A DNA stretch of 24,309 bases from CAYMTN01 sp964393335 (GTDB lineage Bacteria; Chloroflexota; Anaerolineae; Aggregatilineales; Aggregatilineaceae). Both the position numbers and the translations under genes were made by a program. The DNA is taken from NCBI GenBank assembly GCA_964393335.1, contig CAYMTN010000058.1, positions 1-24,309 of the forward strand, given 5' to 3'. Below the pieces are notes generated by a model. It saw only the letters and a program-made list of their open reading frames with translations. It made no database searches and had not been told where the DNA came from. Each line of letters begins with the position of its first letter. Within the stretch, counting starts at the first letter, position 1. Shown here piece after piece: positions 8,328 to 17,378 of the stretch.

Positions 8328-9701
8328 ATGTCAAGGAAAACGATAGTCATAGCATTGATGCTGGTCGCCATGCTGGCCGGCACGATCACCCCCTCGGCGT
8401 TTGCTCAGGATGAGATCAAGCTCACCATTACCTGCCGCTGCGTAGCAGACGGTGTTAATGCGTCACAAGTCACGTGGCTCAAAGACTATGTCATCCCCAA
8501 TTTCGAGGCGGCGATGGCGGCGGAAGGTAAAAACGTCACCGTTGAGTTGGTGGAATTCGGCGGCAGTGACGAAGAACTCAAACAGCAGTACGCGCTCGAC
8601 CTGGGCGCAGGTGGTGGTTATGATGTCATGGGATTTGACGGCTTCTGGGTCCCCGAATTTGTCGATGCAGAACTGCTGAAGCCGCTCAATCAGATCGCCG
8701 GTGATGCCGTGAATCAATGGGATGGCTGGGGCCATATCTCGCCCGGTATCCAGTCTATTCTGGGCTATCAAGGTGAACTCTATGGTATTGCGTCCGGAAC
8801 CGATGTACGCCAGATTTTCTACCGCAGCGACATCTTTGAAAACGCCGGTATCGACCTGCCCTGGCAGCCTACCACCTGGGAAGACATTCTGGCAACCGCC
8901 CACCAACTGAAGGATGCCGGTGTTGAATCCCCCATCCAGCTTGACGCGGGCACCGCCATGGGGGAAGCGACCACCATGCAGGGCTGGTTCATGGCCTTGC
9001 TGGGGGCTGGGGAGCACATGTACGACTTCGATCAAGGCAAGTGGATCGTCAGCAGCCCCGCCATTTTGGATGCGCTCAACCTCTACAAAACGATCTACGT
9101 TGATGATGAATTGGGTGACGCCCGGATGCAGCTTGTCGCCGATGGGCGTGATCAGTCGTTCGCAGCCTTCGCCGAAGGTAAGATCGCGATCCTGGTCGAA
9201 GGTGACTGGTTCTGGCGTTCAGCCATTCTCAGCCAGATGGACCAGGCCACCCGTGACGAGGTCGTCACCTGGGCAGAAATGCCCGCTGAGGAACCCGGCA
9301 TGGGCTATAGAGGACAAGATTTCGTGACGATCTCCGGCGGGACGGGCTGGGTTCTGAATCCGAACACCAAGAATCCTGCTGAAGCCTGGGCGCTGCTGGC
9401 CTTCATGTCCAGCCAGGACGCGCAAATGAAATGGGAAGAATCGAACCCGAAGATCAATTTCCGCGACGATGTGCCGGTCGCTGGCGACCCGGTGATGTCG
9501 GCCATGGCAGAAGCGCTGCTGCCGCTCACGACTGTGCGCCCCATGCTGCCGGACTATCCGAAGATCTCCTACGAAGCCCAACTCATGACCGAGCGCGTGG
9601 TTTCGGGCGAGATGTCGCCTGCCGAAGCGATGGCTGCCTACGCTGAAGCCGTCACGGAAATTGCTGGTGCAGACAACGTGATCACCATCCCAACCGAATA
9701 A
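8328..9701 (+). CDS. ABC sugar transporter, extracellular solute-binding protein (family 1)
   Basis: Captures the sugar ligand outside the membrane for the importer encoded just downstream. The 457-residue protein starts with a Sec signal peptide: charged SRK, a hydrophobic stretch, then AFA before QDE, with cleavage expected after residue 26. There is no lipobox cysteine, so it may be soluble or held by the permeases. Segments such as YDVMGFDGFWVPEF and LYGIASGTDVRQIFYRSDIFENAG are typical of family 1 (CUT1) binding proteins for oligosaccharides. AGGAG at 8316-8320 is 7 nt before the ATG. The ligand may be a mannose-containing oligosaccharide, inferred from the GH38 gene in the same operon. 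Confidence 0.92.
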   Translation: MSRKTIVIALMLVAMLAGTITPSAFAQDEIKLTITCRCVADGVNASQVTWLKDYVIPNFEAAMAAEGKNVTVELVEFGGSDEELKQQYALDLGAGGGYDVMGFDGFWVPEFVDAELLKPLNQIAGDAVNQWDGWGHISPGIQSILGYQGELYGIASGTDVRQIFYRSDIFENAGIDLPWQPTTWEDILATAHQLKDAGVESPIQLDAGTAMGEATTMQGWFMALLGAGEHMYDFDQGKWIVSSPAILDALNLYKTIYVDDELGDARMQLVADGRDQSFAAFAEGKIAILVEGDWFWRSAILSQMDQATRDEVVTWAEMPAEEPGMGYRGQDFVTISGGTGWVLNPNTKNPAEAWALLAFMSSQDAQMKWEESNPKINFRDDVPVAGDPVMSAMAEALLPLTTVRPMLPDYPKISYEAQLMTERVVSGEMSPAEAMAAYAEAVTEIAGADNVITIPTE

Positions 9702-9725
9702 CAGCTTTTAGCACGCTTCACATAA

Positions 9726-9749
9726 GGGGCCGGGGTTGTCTCCGGCCCC
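9726..9749 (+). terminator. Intercistronic hairpin after the solute-binding protein gene
   Basis: GGGGCCGG (9726-9733) pairs with CCGGCCCC (9742-9749) around an 8-nt loop. Only a weak T-rich tail follows, so this is more likely a partial terminator or mRNA-stabilising stem. Such stems let binding proteins be made in excess over permeases, as in malE-malF. Confidence 0.65.
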
Positions 9750-9781
9750 CTCTGGTTTGAAGAGAATTCTGGAGAGAAAAC

Positions 9782-10690
9782 GTGGAAAAGCGTCCAGGCG
9801 TTTTTTCGGGGAGAGTGGGGATCGCGTTCCTCACGCCCGCCCTCATTTTTGTAGCTATTTTCCTGTTATTGCCGTTTTTCTGGACTTTTTACCTCAGCTT
9901 TACCAACCGGACACTGACCGGCATCACCGCCGCGCATCCTGAATTTGTGGGACTCGCCAACTATGATCGGCTGTTCAATTTTGATCGCTGGATGCGTTAC
10001 GGGGAATTCGGGAATGCGCTCAAGATTACCTTCCAGTTTGTGATCGGGTCCGCGTTGCTCGGCCAGGCCATGGTCGGGCTGACGGTGGCCTGGGCATTTT
10101 ACCGGCGCAAGGGGTTCCTGCGTGAGTTGGTTTTTACGCTGGCGGTGCTGGCGTGGATCGTCCCCGAGTCAGTGGCTGCGTTCGCGTGGAGCGCCTATCT
10201 GAACGTCGATCGTGGCACGTTGAATTCGATCTTGAATGTGATTGGACTGGGCAAACCGGACTGGTTATTCGATTATCCATTGCTGACGATTATCATCTTT
10301 AACATCTGGCGCGGGTCGGCTTTTTCGATTTTATTATTCTCTTCAGCCCTGGAAACGATCCCTCCCTCCTATATGGAAACCGCCGAAGTAGTCGGGGCAT
10401 CAGCCTGGCGCAAATTTCGGGACATTCTGTTTCCGCTGCTGCGAGGGCATATCCTGACGGACCTGATCCTGATCACACTGTGGACGTTCAATGTCTTCAC
10501 GCCGTTCTTGCTGACCGGGGGTGGCCCAACCTTCAAAACCGAGCTGGTTTCGATCTACACTTACCGGACCGCGTTCAAGTTCTTTGAATTTGGACGGGGC
10601 GGCGCGATTGCGGTCGTGATGATGATGATCAATTTCACATTGGCGTTGGGGTACCTGTTTATGCTGCGCCGTCAAAAGGCAACCTCATGA
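9782..10690 (+). CDS. ABC sugar transporter permease (MalF/UgpA type)
   Basis: Inner-membrane permease of 302 residues with about six transmembrane helices. The first is near residues 13-38, after which comes the typical FVGLANYDRLF. The cytoplasmic EAA loop that contacts the ATPase is at about 199-219 (ETAEVVGASAWRKFRDILFP). The GTG start at 9782 is preceded by GGAGAG at good spacing. It ends in an ATGA overlap with the next permease, so translation is coupled. Together with the next two genes it makes a complete CUT1 importer. Confidence 0.92.
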   Translation: MEKRPGVFSGRVGIAFLTPALIFVAIFLLLPFFWTFYLSFTNRTLTGITAAHPEFVGLANYDRLFNFDRWMRYGEFGNALKITFQFVIGSALLGQAMVGLTVAWAFYRRKGFLRELVFTLAVLAWIVPESVAAFAWSAYLNVDRGTLNSILNVIGLGKPDWLFDYPLLTIIIFNIWRGSAFSILLFSSALETIPPSYMETAEVVGASAWRKFRDILFPLLRGHILTDLILITLWTFNVFTPFLLTGGGPTFKTELVSIYTYRTAFKFFEFGRGGAIAVVMMMINFTLALGYLFMLRRQKATS

Positions 10691-11517
10691 GACACTATGA
10701 AACCCCGCTGACGAAGCTGTTGGTGATCAGCTTTTCGCTGATCTGCATGACGTTTTTTGCGCTGCCTCTGCTATGGCTGCTCACAGCGCCCTTCAACCGC
10801 TTTACGACACTGTCAGTGCAACTGCCTTCCCAACCCACGCTGGACAACTTTCGAAGAGTGTTCGACAACGAGTTTGCGATCCGCGCCCTGTTTCGCAACA
10901 ACCTGATTATTGCGGGCGGCGCGATGCTGTCGGTGGGAACGGTTGCCACGCTCGCTTCCTACGGGCTGTCACGTACACGGCTTCCTGGCAAAAACATGCT
11001 GGTTTACGTGCTGATGTTGTTTTCTTCGGTCGTGGGTGGAACCGCCGCTATGGTCCCGCTGTTTCTGCTGGCGAACAGCATGGGTCTGATCGATACGCAT
11101 ATCGGCGTCATTCTGGTCATGACCGGCGGCCTGCTTCCGGCAGCGATCTTCATGATGCGCGATTTTGTCGAGTCGATTCCGCGCTCGTATGAAGAAGCGG
11201 CGCTGGTCTGTGGCGCTAGTCCGCTGCGCATCTTCCGCGATATCGCCTTCCCACTGGTCAGGCCAGGGGTAGCCGTCGTGGCGATCTGGACCTTCGTGAA
11301 CGCGTGGGGCGCTTTTTTGATCCCGGTAGTCATGCTGCGCAGCCCGGAAAATATGCCTGCTTCGGTCGCCTTGTATTCGTTTTATAGCGAAGCAGGAACC
11401 CCCATTCACACGCTTGTGTCTGCATACGCACTCCTTTATGGTCTGCCGGTGCTGGCGTTGTACCTGCTGGTCAACTGGAAATTTGGTTTTCGGTTTTTTG
11501 GCGGAATCAAGAGCTAA
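10687..11517 (+). CDS. ABC sugar transporter permease (MalG/UgpE type)
   Basis: Second membrane subunit, 276 residues, about six helices. The EAA loop at about 169-190 reads EEAALVCGASPLRIFRDIAFP. The ATG overlaps the stop codon of the first permease (ATGA). The final segment LVNWKFGFRFFGGIKS is a typical MalG-type tail. The ATPase gene begins 6 bp after its stop codon. It should form the heterodimeric channel with the product of the preceding gene. Confidence 0.92.
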   Translation: MRHYETPLTKLLVISFSLICMTFFALPLLWLLTAPFNRFTTLSVQLPSQPTLDNFRRVFDNEFAIRALFRNNLIIAGGAMLSVGTVATLASYGLSRTRLPGKNMLVYVLMLFSSVVGGTAAMVPLFLLANSMGLIDTHIGVILVMTGGLLPAAIFMMRDFVESIPRSYEEAALVCGASPLRIFRDIAFPLVRPGVAVVAIWTFVNAWGAFLIPVVMLRSPENMPASVALYSFYSEAGTPIHTLVSAYALLYGLPVLALYLLVNWKFGFRFFGGIKS

Positions 11518-11523
11518 AACATA

Positions 11524-12609
11524 ATGGCGAGAATTCAACTCAACAACATCACGAAAAAGTTTGGCGAGCTGGTAGCCGTGAACGATGTCAGCCTGGATGT
11601 AGCTGACGGCGAATTTGTGGCGCTGCTCGGCCCATCCGGGTGCGGCAAAACAACGACGCTGCGCCTTATCGCTGGGCTGGAAGTGCCGGACGAGGGCAGT
11701 ATCCAGATCGGGGAAAAAGATGTCACCCGGTTGCCCCCCCGTGACCGCGATCTGGCGATGGTCTTTCAGGATTACGCACTCTATCCACACATGACGCTGC
11801 TCAACAATATTGGCTATCCGTTGAAAGTGCGCGGCGTCTCGAAACAGGATATGACGCACCGTGTCACTGAGGTGGCTGACGAATTGCAGATCGTAGACCT
11901 GTTGGCGCGCCGTCCTGCTCAGGTTTCCGGCGGGCAGCAGCAGCGTGCAGCGGTGGCCCGCGCGCTGGTGCACCAGGCGCAGGTGTTCCTGTTTGACGAA
12001 CCGCTGAGCAACCTGGATGCCAAACTGCGGCTCGAAGCGCGTGCCTTTCTCAAACACCTGCAGCAAGAAGTGGGCGTGACAGCGGTGTATGTCACTCACG
12101 ACCAGGCAGAAGCGATGGCGCTGGCCGACCGGATGGCGGTCATGAATTTGGGGCGGGTCATGCAGCTAGGCAAGCCGTTGGACGTGTACCGGCGTCCGGC
12201 GAACACCTTTGTCGCGGCCTTTATCGGCAACCCACCCATGAACCTGCTGCCCTGTCAGGTAGACATCAACGCGGGTAAGATCGTGTTTGAGCAGGAACGC
12301 ACTCTCGACATAACCGCCCACCGCGAACGATGGGGAGCCGTCGTCAAAAATGGGAAGAATATCACCCTGGGCATCCGGCCCGAGAATATCGCCGTCAGTT
12401 CCACAGAAACGCCCGGCGCAATCCCTGGCCAGGTATATGTGATCCAGCCCCTTGGCGGCGAATGGTTGGTAGTGATGCAGGTCGGCGATCAGCTTATATC
12501 GGTGCGCTTATTCCAGGATGAAGAACCAAGCCTGGAAAGGACCGCGTGGCTCACATTCGACCTGGACCGTACCTTTCTTTATGACGACGAAGGCGAGCTT
12601 CTCGAATGA
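11524..12609 (+). CDS. ABC transporter ATPase, MsmK/UgpC/MalK type
   Basis: Energises sugar import; acts as a dimer on the cytoplasmic face. All motifs are intact: Walker A GPSGCGKT (36-43), Q-loop Gln82 in VFQDYALYPHM, signature VSGGQ (134-138), Walker B VFLFDE with Glu159, D-loop LSNLDAKLR, and His192 in VTHDQ. After about residue 235 comes the MalK-type regulatory region with a TOBE-like part (LGIRPENIAV). At 361 residues it has the usual length for the class. It overlaps the PHP-protein gene by ATGA. ATPases of this class can serve several importers, so it could also drive the second permease pair at 22.2-24.1 kb, which has no ATPase gene in view. Confidence 0.93.
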   Translation: MARIQLNNITKKFGELVAVNDVSLDVADGEFVALLGPSGCGKTTTLRLIAGLEVPDEGSIQIGEKDVTRLPPRDRDLAMVFQDYALYPHMTLLNNIGYPLKVRGVSKQDMTHRVTEVADELQIVDLLARRPAQVSGGQQQRAAVARALVHQAQVFLFDEPLSNLDAKLRLEARAFLKHLQQEVGVTAVYVTHDQAEAMALADRMAVMNLGRVMQLGKPLDVYRRPANTFVAAFIGNPPMNLLPCQVDINAGKIVFEQERTLDITAHRERWGAVVKNGKNITLGIRPENIAVSSTETPGAIPGQVYVIQPLGGEWLVVMQVGDQLISVRLFQDEEPSLERTAWLTFDLDRTFLYDDEGELLE

Positions 12610-13997
12610 ACGGCGAGCACTGGTCCGAAACCACCATTGAGGGATTCTTTGCACCGGAACAGGCCGAAGACTATTACAGCATTCCTTTTGAGATGCCCGC
12701 CCATGTGCGCCGCCTGGAAGTCAGCTACACCTACAGCGCCGAGATTGACTCCGATCCGCACCTGACCGGCGGCAATACGCTGGACATCGGGCTGTTCGAC
12801 CAGCGCGGCGCGGACTATCCGGGAAAAGGATTTCGGGGTTGGACCGGCAGCGCCCGGCACAGTTTTTTTATCACGCCACACGAAGCGACGCCCGGTTATC
12901 TGCCCGGCCCACTGGAGCCGGGAACGTGGCATATCTCGCTTGGATTTTATAAGAGCGCGCCGGATGGCTGTCACTACCAGATCACGCTGCGCTTTTTGCA
13001 CGGCGACGATCCGGTACCGCCCGCCTATCCGCTTATGCTCACGCTCGAAAACAGCATCTCTGCCCCGCCCGTGCGTGACAGCGGCTGGTATCGCGGCGAG
13101 CTGCACTGCCATTCCTACCACAGCGATGGCGACTCCGATCCGCGCGATCTGGTCGCGGCGGCCAAAGCATTGGGGCTGGATTTCCTCGCCGTCACCGACC
13201 ACAACTCGATCAGCCACCTCGCCGCGCTGGCACAGATCGATCCCGGCGATCTGGCGCTCATCCCCGGCTGTGAAGTGACCACCTACAAAGGGCACTGGAA
13301 CGTATGGGGGCTGGAAGAGTGGATCGATTTCCGCACGCTGACACCCGACCTGATGCGTGCTTCGATCCGGCGCGCGGTCGAATTGGGTTACCTGACCTCG
13401 TGCAATCACCCGCGCCCCGCCGGGCCGCCCTGGGTTTTTAAGGAGATCGCCGGGCAGCACTGCATCGAGGTCTGGAACGGACCCTGGGAGATCTTCAACT
13501 CAGAGGCGCTGGCTTACTGGGAGTCCCGACTGCGCAGGGGTGAGCGGCTTGTCGCGGTTGGTGGCAGTGACGCGCACTTTCTTTTGCGTCCCCACATTGC
13601 CAAGATCGGTATGCCGACCACCTGGATTTTTTGCCGCGAAGAGCCTACCGCCGCGAACCTCCTGGCCGGGTTACGCGCCGGACATGCCTTTATCAGCGCC
13701 GCACCAGATGGCCCGCAGCTTTATCTGGGAAGCGGCCAGGCCATAATGGGCGATACTATCGCGTGTCCCGCCTCGGGGAAAGTAGGTGTCCACGTGCAGG
13801 TGATCGGCGGCATGGGGCTGCGCCTGGAACTGCATGGCGCGGAACGTGTGCTGGCGCAGACTGATGTCACTGCAGGCGAGCAGAGGTTCGAACTTGGCCT
13901 GTTGGTGGACCAGACACCTTACATCCGTGCACAGTTAGTCGAGTCAGGTACCGGCCTCGTCCACGCCTTGACCAATCCCATTTACCTGGAGAGGTAA
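12606..13997 (+). CDS. PHP-domain metallohydrolase (CehA/McbA type) with N-terminal beta-sandwich
   Basis: A 463-residue, probably cytoplasmic metal-dependent hydrolase. Residues 1-150 look like a beta-sandwich (ending YQITLRF); residues 160-330 are a PHP domain. Ligand motifs are ELHCHSYHSDGD (His167, His169, His172, Asp174), VTDHNS (Asp198, His199), GCEVTTYKGHWNVWG (Glu223, His230), CNHPRP (His268) and VGGSDAH (Asp322, His324). They match the CehA/McbA subgroup. PHP enzymes usually cleave phosphoesters; CehA/McbA members include carbaryl hydrolases, and most have no known substrate. The start overlaps the ATPase stop (ATGA) and GH38 begins 2 bp after the stop. So it belongs to the import operon, and a phosphodiester- or ester-modified glycan is a reasonable guess. 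The C-terminal 100 residues look like another beta-rich part. Confidence 0.85.
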   Translation: MNGEHWSETTIEGFFAPEQAEDYYSIPFEMPAHVRRLEVSYTYSAEIDSDPHLTGGNTLDIGLFDQRGADYPGKGFRGWTGSARHSFFITPHEATPGYLPGPLEPGTWHISLGFYKSAPDGCHYQITLRFLHGDDPVPPAYPLMLTLENSISAPPVRDSGWYRGELHCHSYHSDGDSDPRDLVAAAKALGLDFLAVTDHNSISHLAALAQIDPGDLALIPGCEVTTYKGHWNVWGLEEWIDFRTLTPDLMRASIRRAVELGYLTSCNHPRPAGPPWVFKEIAGQHCIEVWNGPWEIFNSEALAYWESRLRRGERLVAVGGSDAHFLLRPHIAKIGMPTTWIFCREEPTAANLLAGLRAGHAFISAAPDGPQLYLGSGQAIMGDTIACPASGKVGVHVQVIGGMGLRLELHGAERVLAQTDVTAGEQRFELGLLVDQTPYIRAQLVESGTGLVHALTNPIYLER

Positions 13998-13999
13998 CG

Positions 14000-16903
14000 A
14001 TGGCCGAACTCCCGTTTCATGTCACGATTGTTTCGCATACGCACTGGGATCGGGAGTGGTACCAACCATTCCAGGTTTTCCGATTCTCTCTCGTCGAACT
14101 GATTGATCGCCTGCTCGACCTCCTGGACAGCGACCCGGCCTTTCGCAGCTTCCTGCTGGACGGGCAGACGATCATTCTCGAAGACTATCTCGCCATCCGG
14201 CCCGAACGCGAACCCGATCTCCGGCGGCATATTACAAGTGGCAGACTGATTATCGGTCCCTGGCACATCCTGCCGGATGAGTTCCTGGTCAGCCCAGAAG
14301 CGACCGTGCGCAACCTGATGTTAGGCGCTCGGGTCTGTGCGCGGTTCGGAGCGCGAATGCCGGTTGGTTATACGCCCGATCCGTTTGGACACATCAGCCA
14401 ATTACCCCAAATTCTGGCCGGATGCGGGCTTGAGGCAGCCGCACTTCAACGCGGGCTGGCCGATGAACCCACCGAATTGTGGTGGGAAGCGCCCGATGGA
14501 ACACGCCTGCTGACGGTCTATTTTCGGACGGGTTATGGCAATTTTGCGTGGGCTCCCACCACCCCGGACGCGTTTACACGTGCGGTTGAGCGGCAGATCG
14601 CCCAGCTTGCACCCTACGCTCATACACCGCACATACTCTTGATGAACGGAACCGATCATATGCTCCCTCAGCCCGAACTGCCGGGTTTGATCGCAGCAGC
14701 GAACGAGCGGTTGGCCGGGCGGGCGGTGCTGGTTCACGGCACCCTGGCGGACTACGTCGCGGCAGTCCGCGCAGACGTAGGCGGCGGCGCTGATCTTCCC
14801 GTGATCAAGGGCGAACTGCATTCCTCAAAGCGATCGCCGGTGCTGCCCGGTGTTTATTCAGCGCGGATGTGGATCAAGCAGCGCAACCATGCCTGCGAAG
14901 TCGCGCTGGAGCGTTACGCCGAACCGGTCAGCGCCATCGTCCGCACTTTCGGCGGGCCGAATCGTTCCGGGGAAATCTGGCAGGCGTGGCGCTATCTCAT
15001 CGAAAATCACCCGCACGATTCGATCTGCGGCTGTTCGGTCGATCAGGTCCACGCGGAGATGCGCACCCGCTTCGATTGGAGCCAGCAGCTAGCGGACCAG
15101 ATCGCAGACGCCGGACTTCGTTATCTGGCCGCACACGTCGATCAGACGCGCCTGCCCGCGCCGCCGGACACTCCCGAATCCGATCCGCCTGATCGGGCGG
15201 GTATTTCCGCGCAAACCGATCAGACCGTACTGGTCTACAACCCCATACCAGGCAGCCAAACCGGACCGGTTGAGATCACAGTGCCCTGGGCCGGACCGCG
15301 ACGGCGCTACCGGCTGCTGGACGAACGCGGGCAGAGCGTGCCCTATCGCGTTCTGGATGGAGAAGAAATCGTTTTCGAAGCACGGGACATCGCGCCGGAC
15401 GAGTTCGACGCATTACTCGATCAGATTGCCGTCGGGTTTTACAGGGGGCGGCTGATCAGCGACGTGCGGGTGTGGTTCGATGAATCCAGCGTGCGCCTGG
15501 AACTGGTGCTGCCCGAATACCACACCGGCAGGATCGGTGATTTTGCGGCACTGGCCAGGTCCTTACGGGACGATCCCCGCTGGCGCGCAGCACAGCGCGG
15601 CCACCTCACCACCTACCTGGCGGACAATTTCCGGCTGGCGTTCGTGGCGCAGGGCGTCCCCGGCGTCGGTTATCGCACCTACCGGCTTGGCATGACACAC
15701 GCCGCTTCCCCGGAAGATACACCGGCTGCGACGCCAGCCCAGGCGAACGTGATCGAAAACGCATGGTTCCGTGTCGAGGCCGCCCCGCAGGATGGCACCC
15801 TGACGGTAACGGACAAATTGACCGGGGCGGTCTATCACGGTCTGAACCGTATGCAAGATGGCGGCGACCGGGGCGACGAGTATAACTACTGCGCTCCGGC
15901 AGAAGACGCCCTGGTGACCCGTCCCGCGCAGCCACCCGTAATCGAACGCCGGGTAGATGATCTCTTCGGACAAACCCTCACTATCCAGGCCCGTTATGCG
16001 ATCCCTGCCGACTTGACAGCCAGCCGGAACGCGCGAACATCGCAAACAGTCGATATGCCGGTCTCATTCATGATCCGCCTTGTGCCAGGCGTGCGCCGTA
16101 TCGACGTGCGCGCGGAATTTGTCAACCCTGCGCCCAATCACCGCCTACGCGTATTGTTCCCGACCGGACTACAGAGCGATCATGTGATCGTGGATGGTCA
16201 TTTTGACCGCCTGCGCCGCCAGTCGGTTATTTTGGACGTGGGCCAGGATTGGGCCGAACGTCCAACGCCGACAGCAGCCCAGCGCGCTTTCACTGCGATT
16301 GAACAAGACGGTCATGGTCTGCTGGTAGCGGCACGTGGCCTGCCGGAATATGAACACTCGCAGGTGAACGGCGAATCCATCCTGGCGCTGACGCTTTTAC
16401 GCGCGGTGGGGTGGCTTTCACGCGACGACCTCGACTGCCGCCCGGGACATGCGGGGCCAGAACGCGCCACGCCGGGCGCTCAGTGCCTTGGGCCAGCAGC
16501 CGCTGAATACAGCGTGATTCCGTTTGGTGACTCGTTCGGCATCAACGAAGCTGCTCAGGAGGCTTCTGCTTTTCTTGCGCCGCTTCAGGCTGTTACAGCC
16601 ACGCCTTCAAGTGGCACACTTCCCGTCTCAATGAAGTTCGTCACCTTTGCGCCCGCTGAACTGGTGCTGACAGCTGTCAAACCTGTCGAATCGGGCGAAG
16701 GAATTGTGGTGCGTTTTTACAATAGCAGCGAACACACCGTATCCGGCCAGGTTTCGTTCGGATTGCCAGTACGAGAGATCGTGTTCACTAACTTGCTCGA
16801 AAAACCGACCAGCCCGATGGGAGAGTGGGTTCCTGATAGACATGTGGTTCTCTTGGATGTTCCGGCCAAACGGATTGTTACCATGCGGATAACCTTCTCG
16901 TAG
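14000..16903 (+). CDS. GH38 alpha-mannosidase
   Basis: Retaining, metal-dependent alpha-mannosidase of 967 residues with no signal peptide, so probably cytoplasmic. The N-terminal catalytic barrel shows SHTHWDREW (His15 and Asp17 as zinc ligands) and GYTPDPFGH with nucleophile Asp127. ENHPHDSICGCSVDQVH (His337-Asp340 region) is the conserved bacterial GH38 segment. The middle and C-terminal thirds are the usual helical and beta-domains. GGAGAGG at 13988-13994 lies just before the ATG. It is the last gene of the operon after the importer and the PHP protein. It likely releases mannose from an imported oligosaccharide. The related bacterial enzyme MngB acts on 2-O-mannosyl-glycerate-type substrates, so small mannosides are also possible. 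Confidence 0.92.
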   Translation: MAELPFHVTIVSHTHWDREWYQPFQVFRFSLVELIDRLLDLLDSDPAFRSFLLDGQTIILEDYLAIRPEREPDLRRHITSGRLIIGPWHILPDEFLVSPEATVRNLMLGARVCARFGARMPVGYTPDPFGHISQLPQILAGCGLEAAALQRGLADEPTELWWEAPDGTRLLTVYFRTGYGNFAWAPTTPDAFTRAVERQIAQLAPYAHTPHILLMNGTDHMLPQPELPGLIAAANERLAGRAVLVHGTLADYVAAVRADVGGGADLPVIKGELHSSKRSPVLPGVYSARMWIKQRNHACEVALERYAEPVSAIVRTFGGPNRSGEIWQAWRYLIENHPHDSICGCSVDQVHAEMRTRFDWSQQLADQIADAGLRYLAAHVDQTRLPAPPDTPESDPPDRAGISAQTDQTVLVYNPIPGSQTGPVEITVPWAGPRRRYRLLDERGQSVPYRVLDGEEIVFEARDIAPDEFDALLDQIAVGFYRGRLISDVRVWFDESSVRLELVLPEYHTGRIGDFAALARSLRDDPRWRAAQRGHLTTYLADNFRLAFVAQGVPGVGYRTYRLGMTHAASPEDTPAATPAQANVIENAWFRVEAAPQDGTLTVTDKLTGAVYHGLNRMQDGGDRGDEYNYCAPAEDALVTRPAQPPVIERRVDDLFGQTLTIQARYAIPADLTASRNARTSQTVDMPVSFMIRLVPGVRRIDVRAEFVNPAPNHRLRVLFPTGLQSDHVIVDGHFDRLRRQSVILDVGQDWAERPTPTAAQRAFTAIEQDGHGLLVAARGLPEYEHSQVNGESILALTLLRAVGWLSRDDLDCRPGHAGPERATPGAQCLGPAAAEYSVIPFGDSFGINEAAQEASAFLAPLQAVTATPSSGTLPVSMKFVTFAPAELVLTAVKPVESGEGIVVRFYNSSEHTVSGQVSFGLPVREIVFTNLLEKPTSPMGEWVPDRHVVLLDVPAKRIVTMRITFS

Positions 16904-17115
16904 TATCCGAGAACGAATCGGCGCGAAGAATCCTGCCTGATATCCGAAGAAAAGCAGCCGGACAGGCCGTACCCCATCTCCCCCGAAAACTCCATGAGGC
17001 AAACATGCCCTCAAGATGGCCCGTTCATGGCAAAATGTAAGCGCGCGATCTGCAGTCAGCCACCCCTTGGATCGTATCCAGATTCCACTATCATCCCCTC
17101 AATCAAGGAGCCTTC

Positions 17116-17356
17116 ATGACTGACCTCGACCATGCCCGCCTTATCATCGTCAACCCATCCAGTAACGCCCTGGCGCATGTCGGCCAGGTTGCCAGCGAAC
17201 ACGCCGCTCGCACCGTCTTCATACCGGGCGCGCAAGGTGAATGTGCTGCATTCGCAAGACGTCGGTGGCAGGAACAGCCTGGCCATGCCACGCGGCTATG
17301 TCGAGGAGAGCGAGATTGCCAACGGAGGCATGGCGACGTGCACGGCGTCGCGATAA
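17116..17356 (+). pseudogene. Small unrecognised gene, frameshifted
   Basis: An AAGGAG at 17105-17110 stands 5 nt before ATG 17116. The first about 38 codons (beginning MTDLDHARLIIVN, then GQVASEHAARTVF) have GC-rich third positions like the neighbours. Near 17230 that signature moves to the next frame, which reads KVNVLHSQDVGGRNSLAM and ends at TAA 17354-17356. Deleting one base around 17229-17233 would join them into one protein of about 79 residues. I do not recognise the family. The product would be acidic-to-neutral, without membrane helices. The 212 bases upstream of it (16904-17115) hold nothing clear except a 6-bp stem at 16895-16913 across the GH38 stop codon. Confidence 0.4.
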
Positions 17357-17378
17357 CTCTGGTGAGTGAGTAGCAGAC

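Noticed and set aside
10969..12099. Long minus-strand frame (376 codons) opposite permease and ATPase genes
   Set aside because: Antisense to two genes with complete family motifs; its own translation shows no recognisable domain. GC-rich codon use opens such frames.
12579..13460. Minus-strand frame of 293 codons opposite the PHP gene
   Set aside because: Shadow of the PHP gene, whose metal-binding motifs are all present on the plus strand.
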